A program made the translations under genes and the position numbers. Below, piece after piece: positions 1 to 8,579 of a DNA stretch of 64,000 nt. Origin of the DNA: Gracilaria gracilis (lineage: Eukaryota; Rhodophyta; Florideophyceae; Gracilariales; Gracilariaceae); assembly GCA_030374805.1 (NCBI GenBank), contig JARGSG010000119.1:117965-181964 (forward strand), written 5' to 3'. The notes below the pieces were generated by a model, which saw only the letters and a list, made by a program, of their open reading frames with translations, was not told where the DNA came from and did not search any database. Each line of letters opens with the position of its first letter. Within the stretch, counting starts at the first letter, position 1.

Positions 1-2376
1 AACCGCCCTTCCAAAAACGTCCCCATCGCAGACGACGACTCCTACCACCACCAGCAACTCTCCCTTTCCCTCCACACCCAGGACGCCTACCACATCGCCA
101 CCACCCCCGTCTGCTCCATCTCCCCTTTCCCTCCTCCCCCTCCTCCCCCTTCCTTCCGCCTCCTCAACAACCCCCACCTCGAACGCATGGTCCTCTACAT
201 CTCTTCCATCGCCTCCTCCCTCGGCCTCCGAAAGGCTGACGAACTCATCTCCGTCCTCCACGACCCCGCCTTCTCCAAATCCGCCTTCCACAACGCCGTC
301 TCCACCGCCACCCAGTGTCTCAAACTTCAAACAGACCTCTTCCAACACCGAGTCAGCAACATCGGCTTCGCTCCCACCACCCTCTCCGACCCACAGCAGC
401 TCTTCTCCATCACCATCTTCCGAAAGGACCCCATCCAGGTCCTCAAACAACAACTCGCCCTCGCACACTTCCACAACACCTTCTTCCACCCCGACTCCCA
501 CACAACCCCTTCCGGCTGTCCCGCTTTCGCCCACTCCATGGCCTCCACCCTCGGAAAAGGAGCTGTCCCCGCCCTCAAAGCCGCAATCATGCACTCCTCC
601 AACGAGTCCTGCCTCTGGCACACCCCCGACTCCAGCGGTATCGATTCCTTCATCGGCTTGGTCCAAATCTACTCCGACAAGTCCTCCACCTCCCTTAAAT
701 CCTATTCCATCACCTCCTACCTCCTTCACATCACCCTTCTCAATTTCTCCGATGCCTTCCGTTGCAAGTGCGTCACCGAACACCTCACCCTTCTCGGAGA
801 CTTGCCAACCTCCTTCCTCCCAACCAACCCCTGCCAACACCACGACTCCATCCCCCAAACCCCCTCTCACATCCCCCTCCACACCAAAATGGAACTCATT
901 CAGCTCGCCATCTCCAACCTCCTCGGCCCCCTCCTCTCCTCCGGTCTAAACGGCTTCCCCTTCCGTGGCGCCCATGGCGTTCTCCGCCACTGTCACCCAA
1001 TCATCGCCAGCTACTGCGCCGACATCCACGAAGCAAAAGATATCCTCGCCATCTCCCACGGAAGACGCCCCCAACACCCTTGTCATAGATGCACCGTCTC
1101 CCACACAGACCTCCCCCTACACATTCGATCCCCTTCCCCCCGAACTCAGCAACAGACCCTCGCCGCATGCAAATCACACTCCACTCTCCTCCAACAATCA
1201 CAAGACGCACTCCTCGCTCGTAAGCCGAGAATCTCCCGCAACACAAAGGAAAAAGCCCTTGAAGCCCTCCACTCCCTCTCCCTCGCAAAGTACTCCTCCC
1301 TCTTCGAATCATACCCTCTTCTTAACATCACCCCACTCCTCTCCCCTTACAACATCTTCACCTTCGAACCACTACACAACTTCCACCTCGGCGTCTCCGA
1401 GCTCATCAAGCTCGCCGCCATCGAGAGACTCCGCTCAGAAGCACTCTTCACCACCCCCCGTTTCTCCAAGTCCCGTCGCCCTTTCAACTCCGTCCGCACT
1501 TCCATCCTCAAACATTCAAACACCATCCTCTCCGCCATCGAAAAGCACTCCCCCGCAAACGGACTCCACATCGACTTCTCCACTTCCGACAACGGTCAAA
1601 CTCTCAACGGTTTCTTCACTACCGACGGCTTGCGTGGTATGCTCGAAGCAAAAGACTACCGCGCACTCGACATGGTCTTCCCCTTCATCGGCGCCTTCTT
1701 TGACCGATGCTGTGACGAAGTTGATTCCGCCCCCATCACTTCTGTCTTCTCCAAGTACGCAGTCCTCCTCCTCACCTCCATGCGATACAACACCTTCACC
1801 GAATGGACCGACGCCCGCCTCACCGACCTCCAATTCCAAATCCGCTTCTTCAAGCGCACAGCCGTACTCGTCTTCGTCCCCCACCACACTTCCAGCCTCG
1901 GAACCGTCAAGTTCCACCTCCGCGACCACATTGTCGAGGACAGTTGCCGCTTCGGAGGCCCCCACTTCAATGATGCCGGCATATTCGAGCACGCCCACAC
2001 CCTCTTCAAGTCCCACTACTCCAAAACCTCAAAGCGCAGGTCCACCGCACATCAAGAAACCATTCGTGCCATCCACCGCTCCAACGCCATCAAGTGCTGG
2101 AATCCCGTCTCCACAAACCCTTCCATCACCTCGTCCTCCCCTGGCCTCGCTTCCCCCCTCCAATCCCGAGAACCCGGTTTCGTCCGTGATAGCAAACACA
2201 TCTTTTTCGCTGACCTAATCACTGCCCACAAATTCATTCGCTCCAATCCTCAACTCCCTCACAAATCTCTTCAAGATCTCTTCCCCCCCCGATACCCTAT
2301 CCATTCTTGCACAATTCGGAAGAGACGCCCTCCCATCCTTTATCACCCTCTCTCTCGAAGTCCTACAACTCACTGA
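1..2376 (+). CDS. Plavaka/KDZ-like DDE transposase, left-truncated
   Basis: Predicted cut-and-paste transposase acting on transposon ends in the nucleus. The frame is already open at base 1, so the true start lies outside the window; the first ATG is at 187. Numbering from that ATG, the family landmarks I recognise are IYSDKSS around residue 161 (first Asp, D164), the block ending HPIIASYCADIHEAK (second Asp, D279) followed by HPCHRC, FEPLHNFHLGV near 393, and FHLRDHIVED then FNDAGIFEHAH near 576-604 (candidate catalytic Glu, E601) before a basic stretch. These match the order seen in Plavaka-like elements of fungi; the catalytic assignment is by pattern only. Codons are strongly C-ending, giving a Ser/Leu/Pro/His-rich protein. 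The frame ends at TGA 2374-2376, but coding resemblance moves to the next frame after a run of eight C at 2283-2290, so the last 30 or so residues of this frame are probably not native. Confidence 0.75.
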   Translation, partial: NRPSKNVPIADDDSYHHQQLSLSLHTQDAYHIATTPVCSISPFPPPPPPPSFRLLNNPHLERMVLYISSIASSLGLRKADELISVLHDPAFSKSAFHNAVSTATQCLKLQTDLFQHRVSNIGFAPTTLSDPQQLFSITIFRKDPIQVLKQQLALAHFHNTFFHPDSHTTPSGCPAFAHSMASTLGKGAVPALKAAIMHSSNESCLWHTPDSSGIDSFIGLVQIYSDKSSTSLKSYSITSYLLHITLLNFSDAFRCKCVTEHLTLLGDLPTSFLPTNPCQHHDSIPQTPSHIPLHTKMELIQLAISNLLGPLLSSGLNGFPFRGAHGVLRHCHPIIASYCADIHEAKDILAISHGRRPQHPCHRCTVSHTDLPLHIRSPSPRTQQQTLAACKSHSTLLQQSQDALLARKPRISRNTKEKALEALHSLSLAKYSSLFESYPLLNITPLLSPYNIFTFEPLHNFHLGVSELIKLAAIERLRSEALFTTPRFSKSRRPFNSVRTSILKHSNTILSAIEKHSPANGLHIDFSTSDNGQTLNGFFTTDGLRGMLEAKDYRALDMVFPFIGAFFDRCCDEVDSAPITSVFSKYAVLLLTSMRYNTFTEWTDARLTDLQFQIRFFKRTAVLVFVPHHTSSLGTVKFHLRDHIVEDSCRFGGPHFNDAGIFEHAHTLFKSHYSKTSKRRSTAHQETIRAIHRSNAIKCWNPVSTNPSITSSSPGLASPLQSREPGFVRDSKHIFFADLITAHKFIRSNPQLPHKSLQDLFPPRYPIHSCTIRKRRPPILYHPLSRSPTTH

Positions 2377-3042
2377 CAACTTCCCCGCCCTCCGTCAGGC
2401 TCGACTCATCATAGTCAACTCCGCTTACGTCGTCGGCGGATACATCCCGACACTCGACAACTATATCACAGAGCGAAACGAGCTCACCCTCCAGGATCCT
2501 CCGGTTCCCATCATTCAACTAATTTTTGCCACCCCCTCCTTCGGTCCATCCAAGTCCCCAAAGTCCTTCCACGTCCTCGTCGCCGGCTCCACCTCCCCCC
2601 TCCACATCCATCGTCTGGGTCTGCAAACTCATCTCCCTTCTTCGTTTCGCCCTTCCTTCTTCAACTTCTTCTCCCGAGGAGTTCGCCTTCTTCCAGTTCA
2701 TGGAACTCGTCCCACCCAGCGACGACGTCGATCTCACCCTCAACTGCGTTTGCCTCCGATGGGCAACAGACGACGAACATAACCACACCATCCACCCAGT
2801 TCCCATCTCCACCCCCTCCACTTCCGATAACGTTTCCGCTTGGTATGGACTCATCCCCTCTTCCTCCATCCTCGGCTCCGTTCAAGTTCTCCGCCAGAAC
2901 TACCCCGCTCCTCCCTTCACTTCTCGTCTACACTGGCGCTTTCACCGATTCTATCTCAATCGGTTCTATCGAGTCCCCACCGCCAAGCCTTATTTCCCAT
3001 CCAACACGTATCCTCTATTCCCTGTTAGCTTCAGCTTCATAA
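2282..3042 (+). pseudogene. frameshifted C-terminal part of the transposase
   Basis: After the C8 run at 2283-2290 the next frame reads an ordinary protein-like stretch (DTLSILAQFGRDALPSF, then LIIVNSAYVVGGYIPTLDN). Near the C6 run at 2595-2600 it moves to the third frame (VWVCKLISLLRF, CVCLRWATDDEHNH, SAWYGLIPSSSILGS). The end is unclear: the third frame stays open to 3302, while the second frame gives a tidy end at TAA 3040-3042 (LISHPTRILYSLLASAS). Together these would supply the C-terminal domain expected after the catalytic Glu region. The breaks lie at homopolymers, so they may be either real inactivating indels or consensus errors. Confidence 0.5.
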
Positions 3043-3170
3043 AAATTTCAACCCGCTTCCTTTCAATTGGAAGGAGTGAAGATACGCATGACATGAGAAA
3101 GAAGAAGCATCTCTTCCCCATCCCACACATACCTCCACCCCTTCCCCCCTCACTGCACCTCACCCTACCC

Positions 3171-3500
3171 TTAGTATCCCGCCTCTTCCCTACCATCAAC
3201 CCCTGTCCCTTCCCTGCGTTCCGCCCGGTGTGCCACCAACCGCCCGAAACTCGCGTCCTTCGGTCGACAGGCCGCTATGCAACAATCAAGAACTGCACCT
3301 AGTCTCCGTGTTAGTTTTGGCATAAAATATTCCTCCCTCACAGCTAGGTATATCTTCTCCCTCGATGGTACCCACAGCTCAACTGTCGCAGTTCTCCCAG
3401 AGTTTCCCGACACACACCTCGGATCTCCATCCACAAACCCATCGTTCTCAAACTCCTCGGCATGCTCCTCCTGTAGTGATTGCCAGGCTACCCCCAGTAT
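3171..3500 (-). pseudogene. in-frame continuation of the companion gene after TGA
   Basis: Directly after the TGA at 3501-3503, in the same frame, 109 codons remain open (ILGVAWQSLQEEHAEEFEND, then TVELWVPSREKIYLAVREEY) until TAA at 3171-3173, with TAG two codons later. The composition is protein-like, unlike the low-complexity N-terminus. This suggests that the ancestral protein was about 900 residues and that the TGA is a nonsense change (for example CGA or TGG to TGA) or a read-through codon. It could also be chance, because purine-rich sequence on this strand still contains few stops. Confidence 0.4.
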
Positions 3501-5864
3501 TCATTCAACAGCCATAGGTAGATACTTCCCATACAAAGTAGAGAACAAAAGCTGTCTTTTCCCTCCACGTGCCACAACCTCGTTCATAGTTTTCACCACA
3601 CAGGCAATCCAGGCGTCAAGTCTCGCAAGGTGCATCACTGTCCCATCCACGTACTGCCGTTCACCGTTAGTTTGCCTCTCCACTGCGTATCCCATATACT
3701 CCTCCAACAATGCCACCGCCATCCAACTCTTGAAGTACATATCTTCATCATCAACCTGCCATGGTGGCCCAACCGCACGAGACCCGGAATACGCAAGGTC
3801 TTCAAACCGGCTCGTTCTCCACGCACACAACTCATTCCCCCCGCCCTCCTCCCTTCCCATCAGCTTCTCGCACGCCTCCCCCATCTGCTGCTTTAGCTCT
3901 TCCCATAGCGCAGTCCCCTCAGTAGCTTTCGCACGTTTCGCAATCCAATCATATCCAAGGATGGATAATAACTTGTCGCGAGCCGCCCGCTTCCGCACCC
4001 CAATCACATCGCTTAATGTCTGCTTCATCCGCTTCCTCAGACACTTTTCCGCACTCACGTTATCCACACACTCCTGTTTCCTTCCCGCTTCTCGTATCGT
4101 CTCCCAAGTATCTCCCACTATTTCCGTCTCCACCACATACTTCAACAGCACATCACTTCCTCCCTCCGTTGATGGCATATACGCCCTCATCTCATATGCC
4201 ACTTGATACGGGCACCGAGGTACCATCTCCTTCTCCACAACCACAAATATGCTGCCCTCCCTACTTTCTCCCACCGTCTCACTCCTGTTCTTCCAGCTCC
4301 TACCAACGTTCTCTGTGTCAAAACAGAGTTCTGACGCCTCCAACTTCGCATAGTGGAGAATCTTATCATATACAGCCCTTGCAAATCCGTAAAAACATTC
4401 TGGCACCTCTATATCATGCTTTCGACGCCCCTTCTCTCCCTTTCCACACCCCCTTTGCTTCCTACACTTCACAGCCTCCCTTAAACTTTCAATCAACACA
4501 TTTTGCTGCCTCAGCTCCTCCCTCACCCGTTCCAATTCTTTCTGCGTGAGCTTCAAACTCACCATCATGGTATAGTGATCCTCCTTCATATTTCCCAGCT
4601 TCCCTTTCAACGAATTGACCCCCTCAACCAGTGCAGAACTTGGCAACACGCGTAAGTTATCTTCATCTCCTTCTGCTATTCCTGTAGTTCCCATTTCCCT
4701 TGCTCCGTTCCTCTCTCCACGATCCCCAGAATCGTCGACTCCTGCTTCATACACATCGTTCTCAATCCGAACGGCATTATGCCTCACACGTATTCCTTCA
4801 GGCGTTCGTACCGCGGTTTCCACCAAGTTCCCTCCAGTTCTATGCCTGTTTCGGACAACGACATCTTCTCCTTCGAATACCCTCCCATCCACTGGTATAC
4901 TGTCTCTCACATTTTCAATCACTGATCCACCACTGCTACGTCCTACAACTCTCCCGGGCAAATTGTCTCGCAGCCATTCCATCCTGTCCACATTTGCGTA
5001 GCTTCCCATTCCATCGCCCACACGCCCAATTCGCCTCCCACTGTCTTCTGCGTTTCCATGCTCCCTCATATGCCTCATATCCCCCACCTCCTCTTCCTCC
5101 CGCATCGCAGTATGTCGCGGTCCACCAGTTCTTTCTCTGCCCACCATCCGATTTCTCCTAACACCAACCACAACCTCCATGCCCTCGTTCCTCGCCTCCT
5201 GAACGCCTCCTCCTACTTCTCTTTCGCCACCCCTCCCCTCCCGAACGCCAACCCCAGCCACGCTCTCTCCCTCCTTCCCTCGAATACCACGGCTAGCTAT
5301 CCCACTAGTACTTCTTGCTATCGTCCTTCCCTCCCCCCCACTGCGACACTCCCTCCCCTTCTCTATGACATCTCCAGACTCGCCTTCTTCTACAACTTGC
5401 GTGAAGTCATCGCCCCTTCGCCGCCCACCTGTATCCCTACCGCCCCGCGCATCATCCCCCTGCCTTCCTCCCATCCCTCCCCTGATTTCCCCTCCTCCAT
5501 TTCCCATCTCATGTGGAAGCGGAGTAGCTTGTGTTACCAAAGCACTTACCGTTCGCTCGGTTCGCTCCGTTTGCGCGGTGCGCTCGGTTCGCTCGGTTCG
5601 CTCCAAAGGTCGGCCTCGATCACGTCTCCCCGTGTTCTTCCTACCTTTCCCACGTAATCCACATCGAGGAGCGCGCGAACTACGCCCAATACCGCCCTCG
5701 CCATTTTCCACATCGCCACTTCGAGGCGCACGCGTAGTACTACCCAAGCCATCCTCGCGACCCCGACCTACCACCTCTGCACGCGTTAGCCCTTTTGACG
5801 CGCGCCCGCTTACATCCTCCGCATTCGCATTCGCATTGGCACTTCTCGTTTTACGTTTTCCCAT
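3501..5864 (-). CDS. uncharacterised transposon-companion-like protein, coiled coil
   Basis: I do not recognise this 787-residue protein. The ATG at 5864 is chosen because the frame upstream has only GTG; it gives a basic start, MGKRKTRS, followed by an Asn-Ala repeat. Residues 1-290 are low-complexity and rich in Arg, Gly and Glu, and include a Thr-Glu-Arg repeat coded by a 9-bp minisatellite. About residues 413-467 form a likely coiled coil (LTQKELERVREELRQQN). From about 480 to the end the protein looks globular, with several Cys and Trp. It lies tail-to-tail with the transposase and in the same direction as the methyltransferase-SET frame. Its basic, RG-rich start suggests a nucleic-acid-binding or nuclear protein (inference). 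The same frame continues for 109 codons past the TGA at 3501-3503, so the stop may be secondary. Confidence 0.6.
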   Translation of the reverse strand: MGKRKTRSANANANAEDVSGRASKGLTRAEVVGRGREDGLGSTTRAPRSGDVENGEGGIGRSSRAPRCGLRGKGRKNTGRRDRGRPLERTERTERTAQTERTERTVSALVTQATPLPHEMGNGGGEIRGGMGGRQGDDARGGRDTGGRRRGDDFTQVVEEGESGDVIEKGRECRSGGEGRTIARSTSGIASRGIRGKEGESVAGVGVREGRGGEREVGGGVQEARNEGMEVVVGVRRNRMVGRERTGGPRHTAMREEEEVGDMRHMREHGNAEDSGRRIGRVGDGMGSYANVDRMEWLRDNLPGRVVGRSSGGSVIENVRDSIPVDGRVFEGEDVVVRNRHRTGGNLVETAVRTPEGIRVRHNAVRIENDVYEAGVDDSGDRGERNGAREMGTTGIAEGDEDNLRVLPSSALVEGVNSLKGKLGNMKEDHYTMMVSLKLTQKELERVREELRQQNVLIESLREAVKCRKQRGCGKGEKGRRKHDIEVPECFYGFARAVYDKILHYAKLEASELCFDTENVGRSWKNRSETVGESREGSIFVVVEKEMVPRCPYQVAYEMRAYMPSTEGGSDVLLKYVVETEIVGDTWETIREAGRKQECVDNVSAEKCLRKRMKQTLSDVIGVRKRAARDKLLSILGYDWIAKRAKATEGTALWEELKQQMGEACEKLMGREEGGGNELCAWRTSRFEDLAYSGSRAVGPPWQVDDEDMYFKSWMAVALLEEYMGYAVERQTNGERQYVDGTVMHLARLDAWIACVVKTMNEVVARGGKRQLLFSTLYGKYLPMAVE
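5551..5607. repeat. 9-bp minisatellite inside the companion gene
   Basis: Imperfect tandem copies of TTCGCTCGG on the plus strand, interrupted once. On the minus strand they code the Arg-Thr-Glu repeat near residues 89-105 of the companion protein. The length change is in-frame because the unit is 9 bp. Confidence 0.8.
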
Positions 5865-6353
5865 ATGGAATCGGACCACGAGGATGTGCCCGGTGGTGCG
5901 CTCTAGATGTTGTCACCGCTTGCCGCTCGACGTGTTCGCCGCTCGACGTGATCGCAGGTCCCCCGTGAAACGCACACCTCAACTCGACGTGTGGTAGAAA
6001 TATCGCACCGTTTTAGTACTTTTCGGAACCACTTTCCGAAAATTGGCACGGATATTTCCCTTCCTGTACGAAACCTCACTGCCAAAAACTGTTACATTTT
6101 CACATGATATCACATGTACTCCGTATCTTCTATCCTATATACTTGAACGTCAACCCACTCCACCGAATCCTATCCCCATTTTGCTCACGGCACTGGATGA
6201 TAAAAGTGACGACACCCACTCACTTGGGGGAGTTCTCGTCCTCCTCTGTGGAACACGAGAGTTAGAGAGAAAGCGTAATAAAATGTACCCAATTCTGTTT
6301 TACACATACTACGGTACACCTTTCGGTTCTATAAGTCATAAATCAATTGAGCT
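5865..6353. other. intergenic spacer between the two minus-strand genes
   Basis: No convincing gene. This 489-bp spacer lies downstream of the methyltransferase-SET frame (stop TAG at 6354) and upstream of the companion gene's ATG. The part nearest the ATG carries three copies of a 9-bp motif (separate entry). The rest is AT-richer than the flanks. Confidence 0.5.
5922..5991 (-). promoter_or_regulatory. triplicated CTCGACGTG motif upstream of the companion gene
   Basis: CTCGACGTG occurs at 5926-5934, 5942-5950 and 5983-5991; the first two are part of a 13-bp direct repeat with 16-bp spacing. On the gene strand it reads CACGTCGAG, about 60-130 bp upstream of the ATG at 5864. Three exact copies in 70 bp suggest a protein-binding cluster. 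The factor is unknown. Confidence 0.35.
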
Positions 6354-7118
6354 CTAGTCGATTTCTATAGGATTCGAAGACGTACCCCATGTGTACTCCA
6401 TTCCATAATCTGCAAACAACTCTTCTCCCACTTCTACAACCCGAAGTGCCCGGACGGCAAGCATTCGGTATTCTCTTAATTGAAGTGGAGCTCGCCCAGT
6501 TCTTGGGGTTCGAGTCACCGCCACATTGGCAGTCCGTCGCTGCTTCAAGCCATCCTCCAGTGCATCCCTATCTTTATCCCCTTCCATATATTTTAGGTGG
6601 TTAATTGTTCCACCCAACGAGAATGGAGCTGGAACAATCCATACAGGGATTGTAGGTACTTCTCGTCTCCTTTCCGGGAGTTTCTGGAATACCTCGCCTC
6701 GCAGGCTAACGTCCATCGCAAAAGTTCGAAAACGTGTGGCGGTGGCTCCCGACAACCCTTCCCCATAATTCTTGTCTACCCCCTTCCTCTTCCTTAAGTC
6801 ACGGTACACTAGAGTTCCGTAAAAGAAACATATCTCTTCGTTCTTCATGAAACGGCGCGTGGTAAACACTCCCACTCCTGCGTCATAGTGACGAATCGAC
6901 GACTTTCCAATGCGACAACCACACGTAGTGGCCTCCAGTGCCAACATCGCGTTCCAATCCAGGAGACCCATCTTCCCTTTCAACGTTTTCGGCCACTCAT
7001 GCAGCGCTTTGCGCCTGCCGATCATGGCCGTGCCCTCCTCCTGCCACATCGATGCAAGGAAGTCCACAATATACGGTGGGAACTTCTGATACTGTGGGAA
7101 GCCGGATGGAGCCTTCCA
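6354..7118 (-). CDS. SET-domain lysine methyltransferase segment
   Basis: 254 codons after TAA 7119-7121, ending at TAG 6354-6356. Predicted SAM-dependent protein-lysine methyltransferase, acting on histones or a similar substrate. Counting from the Met codon equivalent at 7067, motifs are: AGVGVFTTRRFMKNEEICFFYG (residues 63-84, the G-x-G strand and following glycine), TINHLKYMEG (Asn156-His157, the NH of the NHxxxPN motif, with the rest degenerate), ANVAV near 180, and VGEELFADYGMEYTW (D-Y-G at 220-222, the catalytic tyrosine region). No Cys-rich post-SET is seen. The segment is joined in frame to the methyltransferase, giving a DNA methylase-SET order. The poorly conserved NHxxxPN core could mean a divergent substrate or relaxed selection. 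Confidence 0.8.
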   Translation of the reverse strand, partial: WKAPSGFPQYQKFPPYIVDFLASMWQEEGTAMIGRRKALHEWPKTLKGKMGLLDWNAMLALEATTCGCRIGKSSIRHYDAGVGVFTTRRFMKNEEICFFYGTLVYRDLRKRKGVDKNYGEGLSGATATRFRTFAMDVSLRGEVFQKLPERRREVPTIPVWIVPAPFSLGGTINHLKYMEGDKDRDALEDGLKQRRTANVAVTRTPRTGRAPLQLREYRMLAVRALRVVEVGEELFADYGMEYTWGTSSNPIEID

Positions 7119-7442
7119 TTATCGTGAAGGACGAGCGTTCCACTTGGGAAATAAGTACATCACGCGATTCACAGAGTTTCGGACCTCCTGCGTAATCTGA
7201 ATGTCCGTCTCATTATCGCGTATGCACATCGCGAACTGAACAATGGCCGCGTGCCTAGCATGAGCAAAACAGTCAGGGTCAGGCTCACAACCAATAAACT
7301 TCCGATGACGTTGTAACTCCATGCATGCCATTGCAGTCGAGAAAGTTCCGGCGAACAAGTCCATTACTGTATCACCTGGCTGCGAAAATCTGCTGATCAG
7401 CTCGTTCAACAAAGCGCGAGGTTTTTGTTCCGACCTCACCTT
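7119..7442 (-). CDS. DNA amino-methyltransferase, SAM-binding half
   Basis: Continuation, in the same frame, of the methyltransferase. SEQKPRALLNELISRFSQPGD is followed by TVMDLFAGTFSTAMAC and KFIGCEPDPD. This is the conserved end of beta-class enzymes: the QKP-L motif X region, then motif I (DLFAGTFST here in place of D-P-F-A-G-S-G-T), then the acidic residue that ends strand 2 and holds the SAM ribose (E in GCEPD). The Gly-Ser-Gly part of motif I is changed to Gly-Thr-Phe-Ser, a departure that could affect SAM binding. About 45 residues follow before TAA 7119-7121. No ATG lies near the beginning (the first possible start is a GTG), so it is not a free-standing gene. Confidence 0.8.
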   Translation of the reverse strand, partial: KVRSEQKPRALLNELISRFSQPGDTVMDLFAGTFSTAMACMELQRHRKFIGCEPDPDCFAHARHAAIVQFAMCIRDNETDIQITQEVRNSVNRVMYLFPKWNARPSR

Positions 7443-8054
7443 TTACAACATGTAGCCCCCACCCTCCTTCTTTCTTTTCCATTGAAAAGCCTCCCCATTG
7501 GTCATGGGCGGTACCTGGTCAATAACACTGTGGTACCCTGGATACCTCGACTGCACGTAGTTGAAGTTCTCATAGTTTACCATCGCATGCTGCTGTGCAT
7601 AAGCGAGGCCACTTCGAACACCATGTATCGCATACTCCATGGCAGGGAACAAGGAGCAGGACCTGCGTCCCGGGTTTCGCATGGGGTTGCCTTGCGACCG
7701 TATGAAATGAACTGGGACCTGGTCCACAACAAACGATCGCCTCGGAACCCATTGCTCGTCCTTTGCTCCAATAAGGGAAAGCACCTTCGTCCACTGGTTC
7801 ACCTGTTCCAATGCACAGAAGATAACAAAATGACCCCCCGGACGTAGCAGCCTTGATGTAGGCTTTGCCGCCTTCTTCATATGCTCAGCGCTCAGCATAT
7901 CATACCAACTGTTCTCCCGGTTCTTATCGGCCCTTATGTTGTATGGTGGGTCCATAAGAACCAGTTCAACTTTCCCGAATGGAGAGACTCCGTTGTTTCG
8001 CAGAGTCTCTTCCGTTTCAACCATATCCTCGAACCCGCAATTATACATTCGAAA
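7443..8054 (-). CDS. DNA amino-methyltransferase, DPPY half (beta-class)
   Basis: Predicted S-adenosylmethionine-dependent DNA methyltransferase of the N6_N4_Mtase type. The catalytic motif IV is VELVLMDPPYN (D-P-P-Y at about residues 489-492 of the whole frame). It is followed by a motif V-like strand, LLRPGGHFVIFCALEQV, and a segment around RNPGRRSCSLFPAMEYAIHG, where this family has its R...P.hEy-like stretch. The DPPY form, rather than SPPY, favours N6-adenine as the target, but N4-cytosine cannot be excluded. Motif IV before motif I is the beta-class order. The fold is completed only by the next in-frame segment beyond TAA 7443-7445. The family is mainly bacterial and phage-borne, so its presence next to a SET domain points to an old transfer into a eukaryote (inference). 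Confidence 0.8.
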   Translation of the reverse strand, partial: FRMYNCGFEDMVETEETLRNNGVSPFGKVELVLMDPPYNIRADKNRENSWYDMLSAEHMKKAAKPTSRLLRPGGHFVIFCALEQVNQWTKVLSLIGAKDEQWVPRRSFVVDQVPVHFIRSQGNPMRNPGRRSCSLFPAMEYAIHGVRSGLAYAQQHAMVNYENFNYVQSRYPGYHSVIDQVPPMTNGEAFQWKRKKEGGGYML

Positions 8055-8579
8055 TTATTTCTCCATCTCCACTTCACACCGTTGGAATGCCATTTTATCG
8101 TCCGATGAGGAAATGGCAGGAGGAGGCTGTATGTCAGCGTCGGACGACTGTTCACCAACATCTACATTCCCACTCTCACCCACTACATCCATTCCACTTC
8201 CGCCATCTCCATCCCCCCCTTGTTTCTCCTCCGAAGGATTCCCCTTTTCCAACTGCTCATCGTCATCGTCATGAATTTCGATGGCAGGCTCCGGTTTCGA
8301 TATCGGCGTGAGAGGTATATCAGGGACCCTGAGTGTTTCTTTGATTTTCAAAGGGCTTATTGTCTCCAAGATGGAGGACACAAGCGAGTTAGAGAAACAA
8401 TCAAATCCCTGAGCAAACGCTCTTGACGGATCCCTGTGAAACGTCTTTAGAACGGCCCATCGTCCAGGTTCTGATATTGTGTACAACTGCTCGTTCAGAA
8501 CAACCTTGTTCAGGTCAGAAATGAACTCCTTCGAAAGCGTTCGGAGGGCCACATCAATGTCCTCCGGAAGATTCCATGC
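8055..8579 (-). CDS. linker segment of the methyltransferase-SET frame
   Basis: 174 codons between TGA 8580 and TAA 8055, in the same frame as the flanking segments. There is no ATG near its beginning, which argues against an independent gene. The first ~85 residues look structured (LRTLSKEFISDLNKVVLNEQ; FDCFSNSLVSSILETISPL). They are followed by a Pro/Glu/Asp/Gly-rich acidic linker (EIHDDDDEQLEKGN, then Gly/Asp/Ser repeats) that probably separates the N-terminal region from the catalytic domain. The last residues, MAFQRCEVEMEK, run directly into the start of the methyltransferase fold after the TAA. Confidence 0.5.
   Translation of the reverse strand, partial: AWNLPEDIDVALRTLSKEFISDLNKVVLNEQLYTISEPGRWAVLKTFHRDPSRAFAQGFDCFSNSLVSSILETISPLKIKETLRVPDIPLTPISKPEPAIEIHDDDDEQLEKGNPSEEKQGGDGDGGSGMDVVGESGNVDVGEQSSDADIQPPPAISSSDDKMAFQRCEVEMEK

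Noticed and set aside
965..2218. 417-codon plus-strand frame inside the transposase
   Set aside because: Ser/Thr/Pro-only composition, explained by the stop-poor pyrimidine-rich strand; the overlapping frame has the transposase motifs.
3277..5997. Several long plus-strand frames opposite the companion gene
   Set aside because: Shadows of the minus-strand gene on a pyrimidine-rich strand; no domain-like stretches.
7443..8054. Bacterial contamination as the source of the methyltransferase
   Set aside because: It is fused in frame to a SET domain and sits beside a eukaryotic-type transposase; no ribosome binding sites or bacterial neighbours.
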